Shown here in pieces: positions 33,689 to 41,554 of a stretch of DNA of 64,000 nucleotides. The notes below the pieces were generated by a model. The model saw nothing but the letters and a program-made list of their open reading frames with translations. It was not told the DNA's origin and did not search any database. The stretch is from positions 47,621 through 111,620 of the forward strand of contig JADBYT010000005.1 of the NCBI GenBank assembly GCA_020402865.1. Direction: 5' to 3'. The DNA comes from Bacteroidota bacterium. GTDB taxonomy: Bacteria; Bacteroidota; Bacteroidia; Palsa-965. The translations under genes were made by a program, and so were the position numbers. How positions within the stretch are numbered: position 1 is the stretch's first letter; each line of letters starts with the position of its first letter.

Positions 33689-35527
33689 ATGTGCGGAATT
33701 GTTGCCTACATCGGTGAGCGTGAAGCCTACCCGATTCTGATCAAAGGCCTTCAGCGCCTCGAATACCGGGGCTATGACAGTGCCGGTGTTGCATTAGTAA
33801 GCAACCGCCTTAACGTATATAAAAGCAAAGGCAAAGTAGCCGATCTGGTAGCCATTGCACAACATAATGACCGCACCGGAAGCATTGGCATTGGCCACAC
33901 ACGCTGGGCCACGCACGGCGAGCCTAACGATGTAAATGCGCATCCGCACTACTCAGGCTCGCGCAAAACGGTGATCATTCACAATGGTATTATCGAGAAC
34001 TACGCTTCGCTGAAAGCCGAGCTGAAAAACCGTGGCCACGTTTTTGAAAGTGATACTGATACTGAGGTGCTGGTACATCTTATCGAAGACATTCAGCAGC
34101 GCGAAGGTGTGGCGCTTGATGAAGCCGTGCGCATTGCGCTGAACAACGTGGTGGGCGCCTATGCCATTGTAATTCTCAACGAAGACAATCCGAACCAGCT
34201 TATCGCTGCACGAAAAAGCTCGCCGCTGGTAATTGGTGTGGGCGCAAACGAATTGTTTGTGGCTTCTGATGCCACGCCCATTGTGGAGTACACCAAAAAC
34301 GTGGTCTATCTGGATGATGAACAGATTGCTGTACTCAACCGCGATGGCAAGTATCACATCCGCACCATTCACAACAAGGAAATTACGCCCTACATACAGG
34401 AACTGCAGCTCCAGCTCGAAGCCATTGAAAAAGGCGGCTTCGATCATTTCATGCTCAAGGAAATATGGGAGCAGCCGCGTTCCATTAAAGACAGCATGCG
34501 CGGCCGCCTCAACAGCACCGAAGGCGTAGTGGCACTGGGGGGCATACGCGAATACATGAACAAGTTTGTGAATGCCGACCGTATTCTTATTGTAGGATGC
34601 GGCACTTCGTGGCATGCCGGACTTGTGGGTGAATACTTGTTTGAAGATCTTGCGCGCATTCCGGTTGAAGTGGAATATGCTTCGGAGTTCCGCTACCGTA
34701 ACCCGGTAATCAGCGAGAAGGATGTGGTGATTGCCATTTCCCAGTCGGGCGAAACGGCTGATACGCTTGCGGCAATTGAGCTGGCCAAATCAAAAGGTGC
34801 CACCATTTTTGGAGTGTGCAATGTGGTTGGTTCGTCAATTGCACGCGCCACACATGCCGGCTCTTACACACACGCCGGGCCCGAAATTGGCGTGGCGTCC
34901 ACCAAAGCGTTTACCGCGCAGGTAACCGTGCTTACGCTTATGGCACTTATGCTGGGCCACCGTCGCGGCACCATTACCGAAACACATTACTTCGAGCTCC
35001 TGAGCGAACTCGAAGCCATTCCGGCCAAAGTAGAGCGTATCCTGAAACTGAATGATCAGATCCGCTACCTCTCCGGCATGTTTAAGGATGCGCGCAATTT
35101 CCTCTACCTCGGCCGCAGCTACACCTTCCCGGTGGCGCTCGAAGGTGCGCTCAAGCTCAAGGAAATTTCATACATCCACGCCGAAGGCTATCCGGCCGCC
35201 GAAATGAAACACGGCCCCATTGCACTTATCGACGAGGAAATGCCTGTGGTGGTAATTGCTACAAAAGGCGCCTCGTATGAAAAAGTGGTGAGCAATATTC
35301 AGGAAGTAAAAGCGCGCAAAGGCAAAATTATTGCCGTGGTAACCGAAGGCGATGAAGCCGTAAAAGGCATGGCCGACCATGTAATTGAAATTCCGGAAAC
35401 CGACGAAAAACTTGCGCCGCTTGTTACGGTTATTCCGCTGCAGCTGCTGGCCTATCACATCGCCGTAATGCGCGACTGCAACGTGGATCAGCCGCGTAAC
35501 TTAGCCAAATCGGTAACGGTGGAATAA
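33689..35527 (+). CDS. glmS: Glutamine--fructose-6-phosphate aminotransferase (isomerizing)
   Basis: A 612-residue enzyme that makes glucosamine 6-phosphate from fructose 6-phosphate and glutamine, the first step of UDP-GlcNAc synthesis for peptidoglycan and LPS. The N-terminus MCGIVAYIG gives the Ntn nucleophile Cys after removal of Met; HTRWATHGEP is the glutaminase motif. Two SIS isomerase domains follow (CGTSWHAGLVGEY and ISQSGETADT; later GRSYTFPVALEGALKLKE). The C-terminal DQPRNLAKSVTVE is the conserved tail. Full length. A perfect-stem terminator follows. No glmS ribozyme is expected or seen, since it lies in an operon. Confidence 0.98.
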   Translation: MCGIVAYIGEREAYPILIKGLQRLEYRGYDSAGVALVSNRLNVYKSKGKVADLVAIAQHNDRTGSIGIGHTRWATHGEPNDVNAHPHYSGSRKTVIIHNGIIENYASLKAELKNRGHVFESDTDTEVLVHLIEDIQQREGVALDEAVRIALNNVVGAYAIVILNEDNPNQLIAARKSSPLVIGVGANELFVASDATPIVEYTKNVVYLDDEQIAVLNRDGKYHIRTIHNKEITPYIQELQLQLEAIEKGGFDHFMLKEIWEQPRSIKDSMRGRLNSTEGVVALGGIREYMNKFVNADRILIVGCGTSWHAGLVGEYLFEDLARIPVEVEYASEFRYRNPVISEKDVVIAISQSGETADTLAAIELAKSKGATIFGVCNVVGSSIARATHAGSYTHAGPEIGVASTKAFTAQVTVLTLMALMLGHRRGTITETHYFELLSELEAIPAKVERILKLNDQIRYLSGMFKDARNFLYLGRSYTFPVALEGALKLKEISYIHAEGYPAAEMKHGPIALIDEEMPVVVIATKGASYEKVVSNIQEVKARKGKIIAVVTEGDEAVKGMADHVIEIPETDEKLAPLVTVIPLQLLAYHIAVMRDCNVDQPRNLAKSVTVE

Positions 35528-35544
35528 TCCCCGCCATACAAATT

Positions 35545-35586
35545 AAAACCGCCGCGCTTACTTTCCGTAAGCGCGGCGGTTTTTTT
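35545..35586. terminator. Strong bidirectional terminator after glmS
   Basis: A perfect 16-bp inverted repeat (35545-35560 and 35568-35583) with loop CTTTCCG is followed by a T-run. Confidence 0.95.
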
Positions 35587-35604
35587 ATTCTGAATTGCGC
35601 AGGC

Positions 35605-36018
35605 TTACTTCACCCACATAAACACCTTATCGTTATTCTGATATTGTTTTAACCCTTCTTCATCCTGAATCAGAATCACCACAAAATCAATAAACGGCAG
35701 CACCCCAAAACATCCGCCCAGTGTGCAGAGATACACAATGGGCACCCAGGGCTTTGTGCCAAGATAAATACGGTGCAGCCCGATCATTCCGAACGGAAAG
35801 GGAAACGCCAGAATGGCGGCCACCAGTTTCACGTTATCGCGAGCGGGGGGTTGGCTCAGTTGTGGCTGTGCAGCTGAGTCGGCCGGAAGTGCTACCTGAA
35901 CATACACCGAGTCTGAATCGGCAGAAAAGGTTTGCACCACGGCAATGCGGTTTTCGGCGGCATGCAGCTGCAGCACGCCGCAAAACAGAAACACAATAAA
36001 CAACAGCGGTTTCATCAT
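35605..36018 (-). CDS. TM2-domain membrane protein
   Basis: A 137-residue protein from the ATG at 36018 (two in-frame ATGs are adjacent); the open frame to 36078 has no coding character. A signal sequence ends LQLHAAEN. A periplasmic stretch precedes the C-terminal TM2 domain with two helices: the signature FGMIGLHRIYLG between them and PFIDFVVILIQ in the second. TM2 proteins are of unknown function, and bacterial forms are often small. It sits between the glmS terminator and a minus-strand terminator, so it is a monocistron. Confidence 0.82.
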   Translation of the reverse strand: MMKPLLFIVFLFCGVLQLHAAENRIAVVQTFSADSDSVYVQVALPADSAAQPQLSQPPARDNVKLVAAILAFPFPFGMIGLHRIYLGTKPWVPIVYLCTLGGCFGVLPFIDFVVILIQDEEGLKQYQNNDKVFMWVK

Positions 36019-36100
36019 TACCCGCAAAGATGGGCAAAACATGGCGCGGCAGGTAAACGCGGCCACTTTCTTATTCACGCCCCGATGTGAGCAACCACAA

Positions 36101-36133
36101 AAAAAGCCCTGTCAGGAAAACCAGACAGGGCTT
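36101..36133 (-). terminator. Intrinsic terminator for the minus-strand barrel gene
   Basis: Arms AAGCCCTGTC (36104-36113) and GACAGGGCTT (36124-36133) lie downstream of the minus-strand barrel gene, with a T-run on that strand. Confidence 0.8.
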
Positions 36134-36150
36134 GCAAAAGCAATACTAAA

Positions 36151-36798
36151 TTAGTTGCCGCCGAAACGGGCGTTGATTCCTACCATCGCAAAGTAGCTGG
36201 GGCCAATGGCAAGCTCGGTGTTAAAGCCGATGTTTTCGGTAAAGAAGTAACGCATACCAAACAATCCTTGCACCTTTACCGGGCTAAATCCGCCAAGTAC
36301 ATCAGAAACCCACCGGTCGGTGCCGATATCAGTCCTGTCGGTAGTATAGCTCCAGCGAACAGCACTCAGACGAACACCGGCATAAATATCCAGATCATCA
36401 TTATCGCCAAAGTGAAAAAGCGGACGAATACCAAAATTCTGGCGCACCACCCGGTCAGTAAAGTTTCCTGTTACTAATGAATCGGTCATACCATTGAAAT
36501 AATAGCTGTCATATTTCAAGGTAAGGCTCTGATACGTGTATCCTACACCAATACTGAAACGGTCAGACAGGCCATAGTCATACGCGCCGATCAGAACAGG
36601 AGTGCGGGTTGAACTAATGTCGGTTGTTGCGTCGAGCGATCGTTCAATTACACTGAATAGAAGACCTGTCAAGCTAAATCCAACGCCTCCGGTAATTACG
36701 CTTTGTCCCTGATATTTTTGTGCAGCCGCCTTATTGGGCATGGCTACGCCAATAATCATAAGTATGGCAGCGGCAAGAATGATTTTTCTCTTGTTCAT
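36151..36798 (-). CDS. Outer-membrane beta-barrel protein
   Basis: A 215-residue protein from the ATG at 36798; the longer frame to 36954 crosses the neighbouring SOD gene. The signal peptide is KIILAAAILMIIGVAMPNKA AAQ in outline. The mature sequence is beta-rich (SVITGGVGFSLTGLLFSVIE, FSIGVGYTYQSLTLKYDSYY, YAGVRLSAVRWSYT) and ends ATVGINARFGGN-like, in a strand closing an 8-stranded barrel. A TTTG-N19-TATATTGC element lies upstream. Likely a small outer-membrane protein of unknown function. It is downstream of superoxide dismutase, with about 41 bp between. Confidence 0.78.
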   Translation of the reverse strand: MNKRKIILAAAILMIIGVAMPNKAAAQKYQGQSVITGGVGFSLTGLLFSVIERSLDATTDISSTRTPVLIGAYDYGLSDRFSIGVGYTYQSLTLKYDSYYFNGMTDSLVTGNFTDRVVRQNFGIRPLFHFGDNDDLDIYAGVRLSAVRWSYTTDRTDIGTDRWVSDVLGGFSPVKVQGLFGMRYFFTENIGFNTELAIGPSYFAMVGINARFGGN

Positions 36799-36839
36799 AG
36801 ATAGCGGGTGTTTGGTAGGTTGAGTTTGCAATATAGTGC

Positions 36840-37448
36840 TTATTTGGCTGCTTGCAAACGGCGTGCCACTTCGTCCCAGTTTACCACATTCCAGAAGGCA
36901 GCTACATAATCGGGGCGGCGGTTCTGGTAGTGGAGGTAGTAGGCATGCTCCCACACATCGAGGCCGAGAATGGGTGTGCCTTTTACTTCGGCAATATCCA
37001 TAAGCGGATTATCCTGATTGGGGGTTGAGGTGATGGCGAGTTTGCCGTCGGCACCTACAATAAGCCATGCCCAGCCAGAACCGAAGCGTGTAGCCGCAGC
37101 CTGCGCAAACTGCGTTTTGAAATTATCCAGCGAACCGAAAGCAGCATCAATTGCTGCGGCGAGGTCGCCCGAGGGAGCGCCGCCTTTGCCGGGGCCCATT
37201 ACTGTCCAGAAAAGCGAGTGGTTGTAGTGCCCGCCGCCGTTGTTGCGCACTGCTGCAGGATACTGTGAAATGTTTTTGCAAATATCTTCAATCTTCATGT
37301 TTTCGGCAGGAGTGCCGGCCACTGCGTTGTTGAGGTTAGTTACGTAAGCCTGGTGGTGCTTGCCGTGGTGAATTTGCATGGTGAGGGTATCTACATGGGG
37401 TTCGAGCGCGTTGTGCTCGTAAGGAAGTGCAGGTAATTCAAATGCCAT
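36840..37448 (-). CDS. Superoxide dismutase, Fe/Mn family
   Basis: A 202-residue enzyme converting superoxide to oxygen and hydrogen peroxide. Starting at the ATG at 37448, the metal ligands are H27 ([10 protein letters not shown]), H77 ([11 protein letters not shown]), D164 and H168 ([12 protein letters not shown]). [10 protein letters not shown] and NQDNPL are also present; the Gln of NQDNP is more Mn-type or cambialistic than pure Fe-type. No signal peptide, so cytoplasmic. A TACCTTTG -7-like box lies on the minus strand at 37500-37507, and a hairpin GGGCAA/TTGCCC lies in the leader at 37474-37490. Metal cannot be fixed from sequence alone. Confidence 0.96.
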   Translation of the reverse strand: MAFELPALPYEHNALEPHVDTLTMQIHHGKHHQAYVTNLNNAVAGTPAENMKIEDICKNISQYPAAVRNNGGGHYNHSLFWTVMGPGKGGAPSGDLAAAIDAAFGSLDNFKTQFAQAAATRFGSGWAWLIVGADGKLAITSTPNQDNPLMDIAEVKGTPILGLDVWEHAYYLHYQNRRPDYVAAFWNVVNWDEVARRLQAAK

Positions 37449-37586
37449 AGTAAGTTGTGTTTGTGGTTTATGCGGGCAATACGGTTGCCCTTGTACATAC
37501 AAAGGTAAGAATTGAAGATATGCGCACTCCGGTTTCGGGGTGGATTAGTATTTTCTTAATTTCGCTTCACTAAAACAGCCATCCAA

Positions 37587-37826
37587 ATGAAAAAACTTCT
37601 TGCCTTTGCCATCCCCGCCTTATTCGTACTCTCATTCACCTCCTGCGGTCCGTCTGAAGCGGAAGAGAAGCAGGAAAAAGATTCGGTGAGCAAAGACATG
37701 CGTTCTGCGGAAGACCGTATGATTGACTCGATGAATAAAGCGGATTCGCTTGCTCAGGTGGCCGCCAAAGCCGATTCTGCCCGTAAGGCCGATTCTGCCA
37801 AAGCAGCCGGTGAGAAGAAAAAATAA
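37587..37826 (+). CDS. Small charged lipoprotein
   Basis: A 79-residue lipoprotein with the signal ending LSFTSCGPS (Cys 20). The mature part is about 60 residues of highly charged, Ala/Asp/Lys-rich sequence (KADSLAQVAAKADSARKADS) with heptad-like character, probably an extended helix or coiled coil. It resembles small Bacteroidota lipoproteins with repetitive KADSA runs. No function is assigned. It is a single gene followed by a terminator at 37849-37885. Confidence 0.8.
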   Translation: MKKLLAFAIPALFVLSFTSCGPSEAEEKQEKDSVSKDMRSAEDRMIDSMNKADSLAQVAAKADSARKADSAKAAGEKKK

Positions 37827-37848
37827 TCATCACGCATTGAAATAAAGC

Positions 37849-37885
37849 GCGCGGAACCGTTTCGGATTCCGCGCTTTGCTTTTTA
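37849..37885. terminator. Intrinsic terminator
   Basis: Arms GCGCGGAA (37849-37856) and TTCCGCGC (37867-37874) with an inner CCG/CGG pair lie between convergent genes and are followed by TTTGCTTTTT. Confidence 0.85.
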
Positions 37886-37895
37886 CTATATCTGA

Positions 37896-39473
37896 TTATT
37901 TAAACGCGTTGAGCGCCGCTTCAATTACCGGGTCGGCCTCGTTCCAGACCGGGTAGAAGGCTTCGTCGTTCCAGACCGCGCGGCCGATGTAGCTTTTGAT
38001 GTAGCGGTGAAACTGCACTTTTACGCGTTGTTCTTCGGCCGCATCGCGTGTAGCTTTGGTGGTGGCAAAAAACGCATCTGCAATGGCGGGTGTAACCACA
38101 AACGATTTTACAAATTCATCTCGGCCGGTTTTCTTTAGTTCGGCTTTGTGTGCAGTGGCATATTCGAGCGCGAAAAGTGTGAAGAGGTTGTCGAACACCA
38201 TTTCCGTGAGCCAGAGCGAGCGTTTGGCGGTGTCTATCGGCACAAACACATCGGGCATAATGCCGCCGCCGCCATATACAATTTTGCCACCGGGTGTTTT
38301 GAATTTGAGCGAGTCGGCAAAGCGAATGCTGTCGGCGCTGAGTAGTTCACCGTTGCGGAAGCGGTTGTTATCGTCGGCGGCGTAGCCTTCTTCATCGCCT
38401 TCGGTATAGGGCTTTTGGATGCAACGGCCGGTGGGTGTGTAGTAGCGCGCAATAGTGAGGCGGAAGCCCGATCCATCGGCCAGCGTTTGCGGTTGTTGCA
38501 CGAGTCCTTTGCCGAAGCTGCGGCGGCCGATAACCGTGCCGCGGTCGTTGTCCTGAATGGCGCCGGCCACCACTTCGCTGGCCGAGGCCGAATGCTGGTC
38601 GATGAGTATGGCAAGCGGCATTTGTTCGAGTGTGCCCTGAGCGGTGGCTTTATAATCGTGGCGGCCATCGGTGCGGCCTTTGGTATATACAATCATTTTG
38701 CCGTTGCCGAGGAATTCGTCGCAGATTTCTACGGCCGCGTGCAAAAATCCGCCGCCGTTGCCGCGCAGGTCAAGCACCATGCGTTTCATGCCGCGTTGTT
38801 TAAGCTGCGATGCGGCGGCCACAAGTTCTTCGCGGCTTTTGTCGGCAAAACGCAGCAGGCGTATGTAGCCGGTTTGTGCATCAAGCATGTAGGCCACATC
38901 CACACTGCGAATGGGAATGCTGCCGCGTGTAACATTGTAGGCCAGCAGGCCCGGTGCACCACGGCGCACAAGTTCTATTTTAACGGTAGATCCCGCCGCG
39001 CCGCGCAGGAGTTTGCGTATGTTGCTGTCTTTCACGCCGGCGGGGCCGGTTAGTGAGCCGCCGCTGGCACGCACCAGCCGGTCGCCCGCCTGCAGGCCTG
39101 CTTTTTCCGACGGGCCGCCGGGCACCACAGCCACTACGGTAAGCGAATCGCGCAGAATGTTGTACTCAATACCAATGCCTTCAAACTTGCCTTCGAGCGG
39201 CTCATTCAGCGCACGCATTTCCTCGGCCGACTCATATCCTGAATGCGGATCGAGCTGCGAGAGCAACGCCTCCACTGTCATATCGGCCAGACGGTTTGCA
39301 TCCACCGTATCCACATAATGCGCATCCACAAAATCGAGCACCGCACGCACTTTATTCATCGGCCCCGGCGAAGAAGTATAGCTTCCGCCCGAACCGAGTT
39401 TTACACCAAGCAGCAGCCCGAGGGCAAGCATAACCCCGCAAAGCAGCGGAAGCAGAATTACAATTCTTCGCAT
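37896..39473 (-). CDS. S41-family C-terminal processing peptidase
   Basis: A 525-residue serine protease with an N-terminal membrane anchor or signal (VILLPLLCGVMLALGLLLGV). A PDZ domain lies at about 90-175. The S41 core shows the catalytic Ser 299 in HSASASEVVAG and Lys 322 in GRRSFGKGLVQ, the Ser/Lys dyad of the CtpA/Prc group, with DLRGNGGG at about 235-242 before it. It processes C-termini of periplasmic proteins or degrades tagged ones. It follows the dCMP deaminase gene by 3 bp, so both are on one transcript; that pairing is common in Bacteroidota. Confidence 0.95.
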   Translation of the reverse strand: MRRIVILLPLLCGVMLALGLLLGVKLGSGGSYTSSPGPMNKVRAVLDFVDAHYVDTVDANRLADMTVEALLSQLDPHSGYESAEEMRALNEPLEGKFEGIGIEYNILRDSLTVVAVVPGGPSEKAGLQAGDRLVRASGGSLTGPAGVKDSNIRKLLRGAAGSTVKIELVRRGAPGLLAYNVTRGSIPIRSVDVAYMLDAQTGYIRLLRFADKSREELVAAASQLKQRGMKRMVLDLRGNGGGFLHAAVEICDEFLGNGKMIVYTKGRTDGRHDYKATAQGTLEQMPLAILIDQHSASASEVVAGAIQDNDRGTVIGRRSFGKGLVQQPQTLADGSGFRLTIARYYTPTGRCIQKPYTEGDEEGYAADDNNRFRNGELLSADSIRFADSLKFKTPGGKIVYGGGGIMPDVFVPIDTAKRSLWLTEMVFDNLFTLFALEYATAHKAELKKTGRDEFVKSFVVTPAIADAFFATTKATRDAAEEQRVKVQFHRYIKSYIGRAVWNDEAFYPVWNEADPVIEAALNAFK

Positions 39474-39476
39474 GAA

Positions 39477-39953
39477 TCAGGGTTGAGGGGTGACGTTGAG
39501 TTCACTGTAATGCAATACTTCCACGCCGAATTTGCGCAGAAAATCAACGCCTTCGTCGCTGGCTATACCTTTATACTGCGCATAGGATTCTTTATACACC
39601 ACACGTTTAATACCGGTGGTGTAAATAATGCGTGCGCAGGCAATGCAGGGCGAAAGCGTAACATACAACGTACAGCCTTCGATGGGTACGTTATTTTTTG
39701 CCGCATATAAAATGGCGTTCTGCTCGGCATGCAGCGCCAGCGAACAGCTTCCTTTACTGTCGCGCGGGCAACCTTCCTGAGGCCATTCCACATCGCAGTT
39801 GTGCGTACCCGCAGGCGGACCGTTGTATCCAAGCGAAATAATGCGTGTGTCTTTGGTGAGCACAGCACCTACTTTAGCCTTTACACAGTGTGATCGCAGC
39901 GCCAGATTGGCTGCCAGATCCATATATATTTCATCAAACGACGGACGATGCAT
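39477..39953 (-). CDS. Deoxycytidylate (dCMP) deaminase family protein
   Basis: A 158-residue zinc enzyme that converts dCMP to dUMP, feeding thymidylate synthesis. Zinc and proton-shuttle motif: HAEQNAILYAAKN (His and Glu) and the PCIACARIIYTTGI cysteine pair. The opening RPSFDEIYMDLAANLALRSH and KVGAVLTKDTRI match the dCMP deaminase/ComEB family. Full length. It lies 3 bp upstream of the S41 peptidase gene. A cytidine deaminase of other specificity cannot be excluded. Confidence 0.93.
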   Translation of the reverse strand: MHRPSFDEIYMDLAANLALRSHCVKAKVGAVLTKDTRIISLGYNGPPAGTHNCDVEWPQEGCPRDSKGSCSLALHAEQNAILYAAKNNVPIEGCTLYVTLSPCIACARIIYTTGIKRVVYKESYAQYKGIASDEGVDFLRKFGVEVLHYSELNVTPQP

Positions 39954-40198
39954 AGTTGAAGATATTCTTCAAATATACAAAGAGCGCGCGGCTCATGGAT
40001 AAACCACATGACGGGTTAACCAATTAACACAGAATATTCGAGCAGATACATTGGTCTGGGGCGAAAATGAATAAGGGGGAAAAAGCACATCACATCATGA
40101 AACCACTTCAGCTTCTGCCGAAATTTTTCAGCTGTTGTTAAGCGTCTTATAAAATTCGGTTTTGATGTTTATGATGAGCAGATTTTTTCTCAGAGGCA

Positions 40199-41536
40199 CT
40201 AATTCACAACCAGTTTTTTTGTGATGCGGAATCCGTTTTCATCAATCACTGTAACCAAATACATTCCCGGTGTTTTATGCTCAATTTCCCACACTGATGT
40301 ACCTGACTTCACTATACCTACAGCCTGTCCGGCAAGGTTTGCGGCTTCAACACGCAGCAAGGGGTGAGTTGAAACGACTGTAAAAATTCCGTTGCCGGGA
40401 TTAGGTACAAGGTTTATTTCAGGATGCTGATTGTGCGTGTGCATGCTCAGTGAAAGGCAACCGTTATTAAGCAGGTAGCTTGATTTTTCAGCAGATTGTG
40501 TAAGCAGGCCGTAGCCCGGATTGTAAATCAGATCCGTGCCGTAGGCTGTGAGGTTAGCGAAATTTCCGTTGGTTGACATTTGCCGGGCGGCACAGCCATC
40601 GTTGTTCCAGCTCCAGGCCATCCAGCCGATCTGGTGTTGCCTGCAAATACGCAGCAAAGGCTGGTAGTTGAGTGTGTACTGGCACATCTGCTGATCATCC
40701 TGCAGGTTGGCAATTTCGCCAAATACAAACGGGATATTTTGCGCAAGTGCATTGTTAACCTTATTCTGCATTTGCAGCGAATCGTTGTTGGCATAGGCAT
40801 ACCAGTAAGCGTGTGCGCTGAAGATGAGGTTCGATTGCGGATCGGCGGCAATGAGCGCGGGGCCTGTGGCGGCAAGCACATCAAGGTTGGTGCCGCAATC
40901 AGGGCCGTCAATCATTATGGGCACATTGATGCCTGCATTGCGCAGTGTGGTTACAATGCTGCTGTAGGTGTTTTGAAATGTATTCTGTGCCGCCTGCGGA
41001 TTGGCGGTCCAGTTCACGTACAAGGCTTCGTTGGCCACGTTTACAATAATGCTGTGCTGATATTGCGTAATGAGTGCAAGCACGGCAGGCTGCGTAAACC
41101 AGCTGGCCAGTGTAGTCAATGCCTGCACGTTATTCTGGCAGGTTTGATCGTGCAGTTCAATAATGGGAATCATATCAAAGCGTACGCAGGCCGCAAGCGC
41201 ACTGTCTAAATTCACTAAGTTGTTGTAAGTGGCCTGCGGTGTGGGGCCGTCGGGGGTATTCACATACCACGGTAAACGCACGCAGTTGGCTCCTGTTTGT
41301 GCAAGCTGGTTAATTTGCAACTGCGCCGGCGACCAGCCCCAGTTGTAGGGTGCATAATTTATTCCTTTAAGCAGCAATGTATCGCCACACGGACCAATTA
41401 TCCATCGGCCCGAGGTGGTGATGTGCGTGGATGTTTGTGCCTGAACAAGCTGCATCGAAAAAATCAGCAGCAGGAAAAACATGCTGAATTTGATAGGCTG
41501 GCCTGCTGCTGATTTTTTGCGTATTCCGTTATTCAT
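40199..41536 (-). CDS. T9SS-exported glycoside hydrolase family 5 enzyme
   Basis: A 445-residue secreted glycosidase. After the signal (FFLLLIFSMQLVQAQ) a GH5 TIM barrel runs over about 35-350: LKGINYAPYNWGW, GANCVRLPWYVN, the acid/base Glu E170 in VNVANEALYVNW and the nucleophile Glu E274 in PFVFGEIANL. A T9SS sorting domain (LVPNPGNGIFTV to the end) follows. GH5 covers cellulases, mannanases and related endo-beta-glycanases; the substrate is not readable. The gene starts 18 bp after the Kelch/LamG gene and shares its transcript. The gap 39954-40198 shows no gene. Confidence 0.88.
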   Translation of the reverse strand: MNNGIRKKSAAGQPIKFSMFFLLLIFSMQLVQAQTSTHITTSGRWIIGPCGDTLLLKGINYAPYNWGWSPAQLQINQLAQTGANCVRLPWYVNTPDGPTPQATYNNLVNLDSALAACVRFDMIPIIELHDQTCQNNVQALTTLASWFTQPAVLALITQYQHSIIVNVANEALYVNWTANPQAAQNTFQNTYSSIVTTLRNAGINVPIMIDGPDCGTNLDVLAATGPALIAADPQSNLIFSAHAYWYAYANNDSLQMQNKVNNALAQNIPFVFGEIANLQDDQQMCQYTLNYQPLLRICRQHQIGWMAWSWNNDGCAARQMSTNGNFANLTAYGTDLIYNPGYGLLTQSAEKSSYLLNNGCLSLSMHTHNQHPEINLVPNPGNGIFTVVSTHPLLRVEAANLAGQAVGIVKSGTSVWEIEHKTPGMYLVTVIDENGFRITKKLVVN

Positions 41537-41554
41537 AGTTTGTAAGATAAAAAT

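Noticed and set aside
36799..36954. N-terminal extension of the barrel gene at 36151 to 36954
   Set aside because: It would overlap the superoxide dismutase gene and has no signal; the ATG at 36798 gives a proper signal peptide.
38415..39053. A 212-residue plus-strand frame across the S41 peptidase gene
   Set aside because: The minus-strand S41 frame has signal, PDZ and catalytic Ser/Lys motifs; the plus frame is a shadow.
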